Positions 46,067-54,091 of a DNA stretch of 64,000 bases are shown piece by piece. Position 1 is the stretch's first letter. Each line of letters starts with the position of its first letter. The DNA is from Mesorhizobium sp. 113-3-3 (GTDB lineage Bacteria > Pseudomonadota > Alphaproteobacteria > Rhizobiales > Rhizobiaceae), in the NCBI RefSeq assembly GCF_016756495.1, contig NZ_AP023243.1, positions 5,522,501 through 5,586,500 of the forward strand, read 5' to 3'. The notes under the pieces are model-generated. The model did not search any database. It saw only the letters and a program-made list of their open reading frames with translations, and was not told the origin of the DNA. A program made the position numbers and the translations under genes.

Positions 46067-47049
46067 TCGCCCGCGACCGCAACTGGCTGCTGATCTTCGC
46101 CGTCTGCGTGGCGCTCGCGGTTCTCTATCCGCTCTTCGCCGACGGCTATCAGTTGACGGTGATCCGCGACGCGCTGATCTTCGGCCTGTTTGCCGCAAGC
46201 CTCGACTTCTTCTGGGGCCGCACCGGCATCCTGTGCTTCGGCCACGCCGCCTTCTTCGGCATTGGCGGCTACATCATGGCGCTGGTCACGCTCAACGACG
46301 CCATCCCCTTCGGCAGCCTGCTCGGCATCATGGGCGCGGTGGCCGGCGCGGCTTTTGTCGCCGCCATCATCGGCTACTTCCTGTTCTTCGGCGGCATCCG
46401 CGGCAGCTATTTCACCATCGTGACGCTCGCCATGGGCGTCATCTGCCAGCAGGCCGCCGTCTCCTGGAGCTCGGTCACCGGCGGCGACAGTGGCCTGATC
46501 GGCATCCCGCCGATCGAATTCGATATCGGCGGAATGCATGTCGATCTCAGCCAGGATCTGCCTTCCTACATCTTCGTTGCGTCCATCGTCGCGGTGGTCG
46601 TGCTGGCGCTGTGGTCGATCAGTCGCGGCCGCTGGGGCACGGTGCTGACCGCCATCCAGGACAATGAAGTCCGGGCGGCAGCGCTTGGCCACAATGCGCC
46701 GCTGCGGCTGCTCGTCACTTTCGTCCTGTCCGCCGCGATCGCCGGGCTTGCCGGGGCGCTCTATGTCTGCATGGCCGGGCTGGTGGCGCCCGATTTGTCC
46801 GGGCTGCTGCTGTCGACGGAAGTCATCGTCTGGGTGGCGGTCGGCGGGCGCGGCACGCTGCTTGGTCCAGTGCTGGGCGCCATCGCCATCCAGCGCGCGC
46901 AGCAGACCATCTCAAGCTTCAACCCGAGCCTGTGGCCGCTGCTGCTCGGCTGCGTCTTCGTCATCATCGTCTTCGTGCTGCCCGACGGCATCCTGTCGAT
47001 CTATGCGCGGCTGAAGAGCCTGTTCAAAGGCCGGAGGCGCGCGCTATGA
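46063..47049 (+). CDS. HAAT ABC transporter permease, LivM/UrtC type
   Basis: This 328-residue permease has FWGRTGILCFGHAAFFGIGGYI near residue 45 and AIQDNEVRAAALGHNA in the coupling loop. The FGHAAFFGIGGY stretch and VTLAMGVICQQAAVSWSSVTGG resemble urea/amide UrtC/FmdF-type permeases. The start overlaps the UrtB-like stop, and the stop overlaps the ATPase start. Confidence 0.92.
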   Translation: MIARDRNWLLIFAVCVALAVLYPLFADGYQLTVIRDALIFGLFAASLDFFWGRTGILCFGHAAFFGIGGYIMALVTLNDAIPFGSLLGIMGAVAGAAFVAAIIGYFLFFGGIRGSYFTIVTLAMGVICQQAAVSWSSVTGGDSGLIGIPPIEFDIGGMHVDLSQDLPSYIFVASIVAVVVLALWSISRGRWGTVLTAIQDNEVRAAALGHNAPLRLLVTFVLSAAIAGLAGALYVCMAGLVAPDLSGLLLSTEVIVWVAVGGRGTLLGPVLGAIAIQRAQQTISSFNPSLWPLLLGCVFVIIVFVLPDGILSIYARLKSLFKGRRRAL

Positions 47050-47750
47050 GCGATGTGCTGCTCCAGGCCGAGAATGTCGGCATCCGCTTTGGCGGGCTGC
47101 AGGCGCTGGAAGGGTTGAACCTGACGGTGTGCGACAGGGAGCTCTGCTGCATCATCGGGCCGAACGGCGCCGGCAAGAGCACCTTCCTCAACCTTTTGAC
47201 CGGCACGCTGCGCCCGACCAGCGGCAGCGTGCGTTTCCTCGGCCACGACATTGCCGGCCTGCCGCTGCACCGCATCGCCCGGCTCGGCATTGCCCGAAAA
47301 TTCCAGATTCCGTCGGTCTTTCCGAGCCTCTCGGTCGAGGACAATCTCAAGGTCGCACGGTGGGGCGCCCCCTCCCCGGCTCGTCCGGTCGGCGAACTGC
47401 TTGACCTCGTCGCGCTTGGCAGCCGCGCCGCCACTCTGGCCGGCGAACTCGCGCATGGCCAGAAGCAATGGCTGGAGATCGGCATGGCGCTGGCGATCGA
47501 GCCAAGGCTGCTTTTGCTCGACGAACCGACCGCCGGCATGACACCGCAGGAAACGCTGGCGACAGCCGAGATGCTGCTGCGGCTCAAGGGCGAGTTCTCG
47601 ATCGTGGCGGTCGAGCACGACATCCGCTTCGTACGGGCGCTGAACTGCGAGACGCTGGTGCTGCATCAGGGACGCCGGCTGCGCAGCGGTCCTTTCCACG
47701 ACATCGAGACCGACGAAATGGTCCGCGACGTCTATCTGGGGAGGCGCTGA
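47046..47750 (+). CDS. ABC transporter ATPase, UrtD type
   Basis: This 234-residue ATPase has Walker A GPNGAGKSTF (38-47), the signature LAHGQKQWLEIGMAL and Walker B LLLLDEPTAGMTP. The GQKQWLEIGM and PTAGMTPQET stretches are hallmarks of the urea/short-chain-amide UrtD subgroup rather than LivG. It is coupled to the permease upstream by overlap. Confidence 0.93.
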   Translation: MSDVLLQAENVGIRFGGLQALEGLNLTVCDRELCCIIGPNGAGKSTFLNLLTGTLRPTSGSVRFLGHDIAGLPLHRIARLGIARKFQIPSVFPSLSVEDNLKVARWGAPSPARPVGELLDLVALGSRAATLAGELAHGQKQWLEIGMALAIEPRLLLLDEPTAGMTPQETLATAEMLLRLKGEFSIVAVEHDIRFVRALNCETLVLHQGRRLRSGPFHDIETDEMVRDVYLGRR

Positions 47751-47752
47751 CC

Positions 47753-48454
47753 ATGCTGCGGACATTGGCGGTCTCGGCAGGCTACGGCCTGCTCCCGGTG
47801 CTGAACGGTATCGACCTCAGCGTGGCGTCAGGCGAAGTCGTCGGCCTGCTCGGCCGCAACGGCGCCGGCAAGACGACACTGCTGCGCGTCATCGCCGGCG
47901 GCCTGAAGGCAAGCGGCGGCGCGGTGGTTCTCGGCGACCAGGACCTTACCAACGCGCCGGCCTTCCGCCGCGCGCGAGCCGGCATCGCGCATGTGCCGCA
48001 GGGGCGCGGCATCTTCAACCAGCTGACCGTGCGGCAGAACCTCGAAGTCGGCACGCGCGCCGCCCGGGACCGTGGCGACGGCGGCATTCCTGACGACATC
48101 TTCGGCTATTTTCCGATCCTGCGCGAACGCGAAGCGCAAATCGCCGGTACGCTGTCGGGCGGCCAGCAGCAGATGCTGGCGATCGGCCGTGCGCTGTGCG
48201 GCCTGCCGTCGGTGCTGCTGCTCGACGAGCCCTCGGAAGGCATCCAGCCGAACATCGTGCAGTCGATCGCCGAGCTGGTGCCGCGCATCGCGCGCGAGCG
48301 CGGCATCGCGATCGTTCTGGTCGAGCAGAATCTCGATCTCGTTCTCAAGGCGGCGGACCGCTGCCTGGTGATGGAGAAGGGCAGGACCGTGCACGAAGGC
48401 ACGCCGGAGGCGTTCGCCGACGAGAGCCTGCTGAAGGATTTGTTGGCCCTATAG
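47753..48454 (+). CDS. ABC transporter ATPase, UrtE type
   Basis: This 233-residue ATPase has Walker A GRNGAGKTT, the signature LSGGQQQMLAIGRAL and Walker B LLLDEPSEGIQPNIVQ. The EPSEGIQPNIVQ string is diagnostic of the UrtE/FmdF-associated subgroup. The start is ATG 47753, with GGGGAGG spanning the end of the preceding gene. Together with the UrtD-type partner it indicates a urea or amide ligand. Confidence 0.93.
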   Translation: MLRTLAVSAGYGLLPVLNGIDLSVASGEVVGLLGRNGAGKTTLLRVIAGGLKASGGAVVLGDQDLTNAPAFRRARAGIAHVPQGRGIFNQLTVRQNLEVGTRAARDRGDGGIPDDIFGYFPILREREAQIAGTLSGGQQQMLAIGRALCGLPSVLLLDEPSEGIQPNIVQSIAELVPRIARERGIAIVLVEQNLDLVLKAADRCLVMEKGRTVHEGTPEAFADESLLKDLLAL

Positions 48455-48473
48455 GCGCGCCCTAAGCGCGCCT
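48453..48473 (+). repeat. Stem-loop between ATPase and binding-protein genes
   Basis: AGGCGCG (48453-48459) and CGCGCCT (48467-48473) form a perfect 7-bp stem with a 7-base loop, starting at the ATPase stop codon. A second GGCGCGCC block occurs about 40 bases on, before the binding-protein gene. No U-tract follows. It may tune expression of the binding protein relative to the channel. Confidence 0.5.
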
Positions 48474-48534
48474 GGGACCTGTTGACTTTGTAAGGCGTGC
48501 ATGGGGCGCGCCTGGACTGGAAGGGAACATAACA

Positions 48535-49704
48535 ATGATAAGCAGAAGAACGATCCTCAAATCCGGCGGCGCTGCCGCCGCCTTCGCCATGGTCGGCGCG
48601 CCGTCGATCCTGCGCGCCGCCGACACCGTCAAGGTCGGCCTGTCGATCCCGATCACCGGATTGCAGGCGATCCTCGGCGAGACGCTGCTCAACTGCTACA
48701 AGCTCGCCGCCGCCGAACTCAACGCCGCCAACGGCATTGGCGGCCGCCAGGTCGAACTGTTCATCGAGGACAACCAGACCACGACCAAGGGCTCGATCGA
48801 CAAGGCGCGCAAGCTCCTCAACGAGGACAAGGTCGACGTGATCATGGGCACGATCATTTCGCCCGAGCGCAGCGCGACGCTGTCGGTGACCTCGAAGGCC
48901 AAGAAGCTTTTCTTCTACCCGACCAATTTCGAAGGCGGCGAATGCAATCGCTACTTCGTCGCCACCGGGCCGATCCCGATGCAGCAGGTCGACCCGATGA
49001 TGCCGTGGGTGGCCGAGAATCTCGGTAAGACGATCTATGTCATGGCCTCCGACTATGCCTGGCCGCAAAAGATGACCGAGGCGATCACGGCGGCCTATGA
49101 GAAGGCCGGCGGCAAGATCATCGGCGCCGACTACTATCCATTCGGCACCACGGATTTCGGCCCTGCCTTCCAGAAGATCAAGTCGCTGAAGCCCGATGTC
49201 GTCTGGTCGATGGTGGTCGGCAACGACGCCGTCACGCAGCTCAAGCAGTATCGCTCCTTCGACATCAAGCAGCCGCTGATCGCGCCGCTCGACGAGGTCT
49301 TCAACAAGGACGCGCTGCCGCCCGGCGTTGCCGCCGGCACCTACGCGCCGCAGCCCTACTGGATGGCGCTCGACAATCCGGTCAACAAGAAGTTCATCGC
49401 CAGCTTCCGCGAAAAGTTTGGTCAGGAAAAGATGGTCAACGGCATCGGCGAGGCCGGCTATAACGGCCTGCATCTCTACGCACTGGCCGCCGAGAAGGCC
49501 GGATCGTTGAAGGACGACGATGTGCTCAAGGCGCTGCCGACCATCGAGTTCGACGCCCCGCAAGGCAAGATCCGCGTCGATGCCTCCAACAACCACACGC
49601 TCTGCCATTCCTATGTCGGCAAGGCGGCGGCGGACGGCATCAGCTACGAAATCGCCAAGGATTTCGGCACCATCGCGCCGGTCACGCCCTACTGCAAAGT
49701 GTAG
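48535..49704 (+). CDS. Urea/amide-type ABC solute-binding protein
   Basis: This 389-residue periplasmic protein has a clear Tat signal (ISRRTILKSGGAAAAFAMVG) with a cut near ILRAAD. The mature start DTVKVGLSIPITGLQAILGE, FFYPTNFEGGECNRYF and YGRTTDF-like region (PFGTTDFGPAFQKI) belong to the UrtA/FmdD/AmiC-like group that binds urea or short amides. AAGGGAAC precedes ATG 48535. Unusually for urt operons it is the last gene, not the first. It should capture the compound acted on by the deacetylase-family enzyme. Confidence 0.9.
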   Translation: MISRRTILKSGGAAAAFAMVGAPSILRAADTVKVGLSIPITGLQAILGETLLNCYKLAAAELNAANGIGGRQVELFIEDNQTTTKGSIDKARKLLNEDKVDVIMGTIISPERSATLSVTSKAKKLFFYPTNFEGGECNRYFVATGPIPMQQVDPMMPWVAENLGKTIYVMASDYAWPQKMTEAITAAYEKAGGKIIGADYYPFGTTDFGPAFQKIKSLKPDVVWSMVVGNDAVTQLKQYRSFDIKQPLIAPLDEVFNKDALPPGVAAGTYAPQPYWMALDNPVNKKFIASFREKFGQEKMVNGIGEAGYNGLHLYALAAEKAGSLKDDDVLKALPTIEFDAPQGKIRVDASNNHTLCHSYVGKAAADGISYEIAKDFGTIAPVTPYCKV

Positions 49705-49724
49705 GCCCTCGCACACAACCAATC

Positions 49725-49752
49725 CTGACGGCGGCTTTGTCGCTGCCGTCAG
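49725..49752. terminator. Bidirectional hairpin between convergent genes
   Basis: CTGACGGC (49725-49732) pairs with GCCGTCAG (49745-49752), and the stem extends inward to 10 of 11 pairs around a 6-base loop. It lies between the convergent binding-protein and TPP-enzyme genes and overlaps the latter's stop codon. The U-tract is poor on both strands, so the termination role is inferred. Confidence 0.55.
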
Positions 49753-51395
49753 GCCTTCACCGGCGCCGGCAGCCGCTCGCGCAATTCGTCGACGAGCACC
49801 CTGGTGTTTTCGGAATAGTCGATCGGCACGACGACGAGATGCACGCCGCCGCCAGCAAAAGCCTGTTCCAGCGCTGGCCGCAAGTCGGCGATCTCCGCAA
49901 TCCTGGTCCCTTTGGCGCCATAGGCTTCGGCATACTTGACGAAGTCGGGATTGCCGAAGGTCATGCCGAAATCCGGGAATTCGTCGACCGCCTGCTTCCA
50001 GCGGATCATGCCATAGGCGTGGTCTTCCAGCAGCAGGACGACGAGGTTGAGCTTGAGCCTGACGGCGGTCTCCAGTTCCTGGCTGTTCATCATGAAGCCG
50101 CCGTCACCGCAAATGGCCATGACACGGCGCTGGGGATAGAGCAGTGACGCCATCATCGCCGACGGCAGGCCGGCGCCCATCGTGGCCAGCGCATTGTCGA
50201 GCAGCAGCGTGTTCGCCATGCGCGTGCGGTAGTTGCGGGCGAACCAGATCTTGTACATGCCGTTGTCGAGGGCGAGGATCCCGTCCGCCGGCATCACGGT
50301 GCGCACGTCGTGCACGATGCGCTGCGGCGTGAAGCGATCTTCGGTGGCGCGCGCTGCGATCCGGCTCAAGATGCCCTCCCTGAGCGGCAGCAAGGCCTGC
50401 GCGTTGGGGATCTTGCCCTTGACACGGTCGGCCAGCAGCGCCAGCGAAGGGCCGAGGTCGCCGACGATTTCGGCTTGCGGGAAATAGACCTGCTCGACAT
50501 CGGCCGTTTGATAGCCGACATGGATGACCTTGGGCCCGTTGGCGCCCATGATGAAGGGCGGTTTCTCGACCGTGTCGTGGCCGATGGTGATGATCAGATC
50601 GGCCTGTTCGATGGCTTCGTGCACATAGTCGCGCTCCGAGAGCGCCGCCGTTCCCATGTAGAGCTCGGTTCCGCCAGGCACGGTGCCCTTGCCCATCTGC
50701 GTGGTGAAATAGGGAATTTGCGTGCGCAGCACGAACTGGGCGACATCGGGGGTCACGCGCGGCCGCGACGCCGCCGCGCCGAACATCAGCAGCGGACGCT
50801 TGGCCTCCATGATCATGCGGGCGGCGCGGTCGAGCGCAGCGGCGCTGGCCGTGGGCAGGTCGACCGGATGCGTCGGCACCAGCGCGACCGGTTCGCACTC
50901 CGCCGCCGCAATGTCTTCCGGCAATTCCAGATGCACGGGTCCGGGCCGCTCTTCCTGGGCAACGCGGAAGGCCTCGCGCACCAGCGACGGGATCATTTTC
51001 GGCGAGACGATCTGGCGCGACAGCTTGGTCAGCGGCTTCATCGCCGCGACGATGTCGACGATCTGGAAGCGCGCCTGCCGCGATGACAAGATGCCCTTCT
51101 GGCCGGTGATCATGATCATCGGCATCGCGCCGAGCAGTGCGTAGGCCGAGCCGGTCGTCAGGTTGAGCGCGCCGGGGCCGAGCGTGGTGATGCACACGCC
51201 TGCCTTGCCGGTCAGCCTGCCATAAGTGGCGGCCATGAAGGCGGCCGCCTGCTCGTGGCGGGTCAGGATCAGCTGGATCGACGAGCGGCGGATGGATTCG
51301 ACGATGTCCAGGTTTTCCTCGCCCGGAATGCCAAAGATCCGGTCGACCCCTTCATTCTCGAGGGCCGCGACGAACAGATCCGAACCTTTGGTCAT
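49749..51395 (-). CDS. Thiamine-diphosphate enzyme, acetolactate-synthase-like (AlsS type)
   Basis: This 548-residue TPP enzyme has three domains in the usual order: a pyrimidine-binding domain with catalytic Glu48 (TRHEQAAAFMA), a central domain, and a PP domain with the Mg/TPP motif GDGGFMMNSQELETA near 440. The length and QKGILSSRQARFQ-like stretch fit catabolic acetolactate synthases, which condense two pyruvates, but glyoxylate carboligase or oxo-acid decarboxylase activity cannot be excluded. No regulatory small subunit is adjacent. The start is ATG 51395 with AGGAGAGG upstream; the longer reading is rejected. Confidence 0.83.
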   Translation of the reverse strand: MTKGSDLFVAALENEGVDRIFGIPGEENLDIVESIRRSSIQLILTRHEQAAAFMAATYGRLTGKAGVCITTLGPGALNLTTGSAYALLGAMPMIMITGQKGILSSRQARFQIVDIVAAMKPLTKLSRQIVSPKMIPSLVREAFRVAQEERPGPVHLELPEDIAAAECEPVALVPTHPVDLPTASAAALDRAARMIMEAKRPLLMFGAAASRPRVTPDVAQFVLRTQIPYFTTQMGKGTVPGGTELYMGTAALSERDYVHEAIEQADLIITIGHDTVEKPPFIMGANGPKVIHVGYQTADVEQVYFPQAEIVGDLGPSLALLADRVKGKIPNAQALLPLREGILSRIAARATEDRFTPQRIVHDVRTVMPADGILALDNGMYKIWFARNYRTRMANTLLLDNALATMGAGLPSAMMASLLYPQRRVMAICGDGGFMMNSQELETAVRLKLNLVVLLLEDHAYGMIRWKQAVDEFPDFGMTFGNPDFVKYAEAYGAKGTRIAEIADLRPALEQAFAGGGVHLVVVPIDYSENTRVLVDELRERLPAPVKA

Positions 51396-51484
51396 GAACC
51401 GCCTCTCCTGCAATGCGTACGTTCCGCCCTCATATGCCATTGGAAAGCGGCGCCTCAAAGAGCGCAAGCCTGCTCTGTTGGCAA

Positions 51485-52387
51485 TCAGCCCATCAGTTTC
51501 GGCAAGTCGGCCGCCAGCGCATCGACGGCGAGCCGGACCTTGAGCGGCAGATGCGGCGTCCGCAGCCACAGCGCATGGCAGTCGTAGGGATAGCGCGGCT
51601 GGTCCGGCAACAGCGCGACCAGCGCACCGGCCTTGATGCGCTCGCGGACCAGCCACCAGGGCAGCCACGCCAGCCCCATGCCTTCGACCGCTGCGTCGGC
51701 GATGGCATCGAGATCGTCGAGCCGCAGCCGGCCGCTGGGCATGATCTCCTGTGCGGCTTGCCCTTCACGGGGAAACAGCCAGGGCTGAACGGCCTGGCCG
51801 AGTCGGCGGTAGACAATGGCCTGATAATTGGCGAGGTCATCGATCCGCCGCGGTTCGCCATGAATTCCGAGATAGGAGGGCGCGGCGCAGACGACCATGT
51901 CCTGCCGCGCAACACGCCGCGCGATCACGCCAACCTTGTCGTCCAGATCACCGGTTCGGATCGCGAGATCATAACCGTCCTCGGCGAGATCGGCGAAGCG
52001 GTCGCTGAGCGACAGGTCGAGCTCCAGCATCGGATACTGTCGCGCCAGCTTCAGCAGTACGGGGGTGACGCAGTGACGGCCGAAATGCGCCGGCATGGTC
52101 ACCCGCAGTCTGCCTCTCGGTTCGGCAAACTGGTCGGCGGCGAGTGCATCGGCGGCTTCCGCCTCGGCCAGCACGATGCGGCAGCGCTCGTAGTAGGCGC
52201 GGCCGAAATCGGTCAGGCTCTGCCGGCGCGTGGTGCGGTTGATGAGGCGCACGCCGAGCCGTTCTTCGAGAAGCCGGACATGTTTGCCAACCATCGGTCC
52301 GGACAGGTCGAGCGCGACCGCCGCGGCGGCGAACGAGCCGAGGTCGACCGCCTTGACGAACACGGCCATGCTCTCGAGCCGATCCAT
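51485..52387 (-). CDS. LysR-family transcriptional regulator
   Basis: This 300-residue regulator has an N-terminal helix-turn-helix (DRLESMAVFVKAVDLGSFAA, GKHVRLLEERLGVRLINRTT) and a substrate-binding domain from about residue 90 (GRLRVTMPAHFGRHCV). It is divergent from the quinone-oxidoreductase-like gene, and a perfect GAAACC-TCT-GGTTTC palindrome sits just before its start. Regulation of that neighbour is the simplest reading. It lies 89 bases upstream of the TPP enzyme on the same strand. Confidence 0.92.
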   Translation of the reverse strand: MDRLESMAVFVKAVDLGSFAAAAVALDLSGPMVGKHVRLLEERLGVRLINRTTRRQSLTDFGRAYYERCRIVLAEAEAADALAADQFAEPRGRLRVTMPAHFGRHCVTPVLLKLARQYPMLELDLSLSDRFADLAEDGYDLAIRTGDLDDKVGVIARRVARQDMVVCAAPSYLGIHGEPRRIDDLANYQAIVYRRLGQAVQPWLFPREGQAAQEIMPSGRLRLDDLDAIADAAVEGMGLAWLPWWLVRERIKAGALVALLPDQPRYPYDCHALWLRTPHLPLKVRLAVDALAADLPKLMG

Positions 52388-52391
52388 ATTC

Positions 52392-52406
52392 GAAACCTCT
52401 GGTTTC
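52392..52406. promoter_or_regulatory. Perfect inverted repeat, candidate LysR operator
   Basis: GAAACC (52392-52397) and GGTTTC (52401-52406) flank TCT, 5 bases upstream of the LysR ATG. The position suits autorepression and control of the divergent oxidoreductase gene. Confidence 0.6.
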
Positions 52407-52444
52407 TACTGCTTTATCCCTACGTCCATTTATCCATGAATCCT

Positions 52445-52475
52445 TTGACTGCATAGCTCATTCGGTTCAGATAAT
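52445..52475 (+). promoter_or_regulatory. Candidate promoter of the oxidoreductase gene
   Basis: TTGACT (52445-52450) and GATAAT (52470-52475) are separated by 19 bases, slightly long. A GGAG ribosome site (52477-52480) follows before ATG 52490, which would leave a very short leader if this is the start region. Confidence 0.4.
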
Positions 52476-52489
52476 TTGGAGTAGACCGA

Positions 52490-53479
52490 ATGACACGTGT
52501 AGTTCGCTTTCACCGGCATGGTGGCCCCGAGGTTCTGTGCATCGAGGATATCGACCCTCCCCCACCTGGTCCGGGCGAGGTTCAGATCCGCGTCAAGGCA
52601 CTCGGCCTCAATCGTGCCGAGGCGCTGCTGCGTGCGGGTATCTATATCGAGACGCCCGCCCTCCCCTCCGGGCTTGGCCTTGAGGCGGCGGGCGTTATCG
52701 AGGCAACAGGCGAAGATGTAACGGGTTTGGCGCCGGGCGACGCTGTCAGCGTCATCCCGCCGCAATCGATGGTGCGCTGGCCGGCCTATGGCGAGATGGT
52801 CACCTATCCCGCCACGCTCATCGCCAAGCATCCGCCATCGCTCGACTGGCAGACGGCGGCGGCTGTCTGGATGCAATATCTCACCGCCTATGGCGCGCTG
52901 ATCGACATCGCCAGACTGCGTGGCGGAGATGCCGTCGTCATCACCGCAGCCTCAAGCAGCGTCGGGCTCGCGGCGATCCAGATCGCCAACAGCGTCGGCG
53001 CGACAGCGATCGCGGTGACGAGAACATCGGCCAAGAAACAGGCCTTGCTCGGTGCCGGAGCGGCGCATGTTGTCGTCCTGGCCGAAGAGGATCTCGCCGC
53101 AACGCTGAGCGAGATCGCGGGACCGCAAGGCGTGCGCGTCGTGCTCGATGCAATCGGCGGCCCGATCTTCGAGCCGCTGACGGCGGCGATGTCAAAGGGC
53201 GGCATTCTCATCGAATATGGCGGGCTCAGCCGCGAGCCGACGCCGTTCCCTCTGGCTGCCGTCCTGGGCAAGACGCTGACGCTGCGTGGCTACCTCGTCC
53301 ACGAGATCACCGGCGATCCAGAGAAGCTGGAAGCCGCCAAGGCGTTCATCCTCGAAGGCCTGGAGACGGGCACGCTGCGGCCGATCATCGACAGGAGCTT
53401 TGCCTTCGACCAGATCGTCGAGGCGCATCGATATCTCGAATCGAACGAGCAGTTCGGCAAGATCGTGGTGACGATCTGA
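52490..53479 (+). CDS. Zinc-independent MDR-family quinone oxidoreductase / alcohol dehydrogenase-like
   Basis: This 329-residue medium-chain dehydrogenase/reductase has an N-terminal GroES-like domain (GPGEVQIRVKALGLNRAEALLR), then a Rossmann domain with VVITAASSSVGLAAIQIAN near residue 150. Zinc-ligand cysteines typical of true alcohol dehydrogenases are not seen, which points to NADPH:quinone or enoyl reductase activity. GGAG precedes ATG 52490. The last 19 bases of the gene, including the stop, form the first unit of a tandem repeat. Confidence 0.87.
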   Translation: MTRVVRFHRHGGPEVLCIEDIDPPPPGPGEVQIRVKALGLNRAEALLRAGIYIETPALPSGLGLEAAGVIEATGEDVTGLAPGDAVSVIPPQSMVRWPAYGEMVTYPATLIAKHPPSLDWQTAAAVWMQYLTAYGALIDIARLRGGDAVVITAASSSVGLAAIQIANSVGATAIAVTRTSAKKQALLGAGAAHVVVLAEEDLAATLSEIAGPQGVRVVLDAIGGPIFEPLTAAMSKGGILIEYGGLSREPTPFPLAAVLGKTLTLRGYLVHEITGDPEKLEAAKAFILEGLETGTLRPIIDRSFAFDQIVEAHRYLESNEQFGKIVVTI

Positions 53480-53517
53480 GATCGTGGTGACGATCTGAGA
53501 TCGTGGTGACGATCTGA
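53461..53517 (+). repeat. Three perfect tandem copies of a 19-bp unit
   Basis: The unit GATCGTGGTGACGATCTGA occurs at 53461-53479, 53480-53498 and 53499-53517 without mismatch. Copy 1 encodes the last five residues and stop of the oxidoreductase. Each unit holds a GATCG...CGATC inverted repeat able to form a small hairpin. It looks like recent slippage expansion of the gene end. Confidence 0.95.
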
Positions 53518-53713
53518 ACAACGGCGACGGCGAACAAATCATTCCTGCCGTCAATATCGCCCTTGAAGGCCCGGCTGCGCATTCCTAACTGTCTGGTGCG
53601 GGCCGGGCCCCTCTGACGATCGCTTCTGGTGATTGTGATGTCGGACCGCTTCAACGGGCCCGTTTCCACCCTTTTGGTCAAGCGGGCTCAATCCTTTCGG
53701 TTTGGAGCCCCGT

Positions 53714-54013
53714 ATGACATCTTCCCTTCTTGGTCTGGTTTGCCCTTCCTGCCGCGTCGCCCTCACAATGAGCGAACGCCAGGGTATCGAGATCGATTAT
53801 TGTCCGCAGTGCCGTGGCGTCTGGCTTGATCGAGGCGAACTCGACAAGATCATCGAGCGGTCCGGCAGGGAGGCATCGCCCGCGCCGCAGCCACAGCCGG
53901 CAGCCTTCTCGCAGCCGCAACATGCCCATGGCCGCGATGACGATTATTCGCGCTCGCAGGGCCACCGTTATCCAAAGCGGAAGAAATCGTTCTTCGAAGA
54001 ATTGTTCGATTGA
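53714..54013 (+). CDS. Small zinc-ribbon (zf-TFIIB) protein
   Basis: This 99-residue protein has a four-cysteine zinc ribbon, CPSC (Cys10, Cys13) and CPQC (Cys30, Cys33), followed by RGVWLDRGELDKIIER, the signature of the zf-TFIIB family. The middle is rich in Pro, Gln and Ala, and the C-terminus is basic then acidic (KRKKSFFEELFD). The start is ATG 53714 with GGAG 7 bases upstream. Members are often next to membrane or stress proteins and have no defined activity. Confidence 0.88.
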   Translation: MTSSLLGLVCPSCRVALTMSERQGIEIDYCPQCRGVWLDRGELDKIIERSGREASPAPQPQPAAFSQPQHAHGRDDDYSRSQGHRYPKRKKSFFEELFD

Positions 54014-54091
54014 CCCCGTAGCGCCGCCCGCTGCGCGAGCCGGCGTTTGCTGAAAGCTTCTAAAAATCACACCGATAAAGGTTCATCTCCG

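Noticed and set aside
48106..49722. Open frame of 538 codons on the minus strand
   Set aside because: It is antisense to the UrtE-type ATPase and the binding-protein gene, both of which have clear family motifs. Long antisense frames are expected at this GC content.
53461..53517. Possible CRISPR-like repeat
   Set aside because: The three 19-bp units are directly adjacent with no spacers and no cas genes are present; it is a simple tandem repeat.
53653..53664. AACGGGCCCGTT perfect palindrome as a terminator
   Set aside because: The arms meet with no loop, and there is no U-tract immediately after; a chance palindrome at high GC is as likely.
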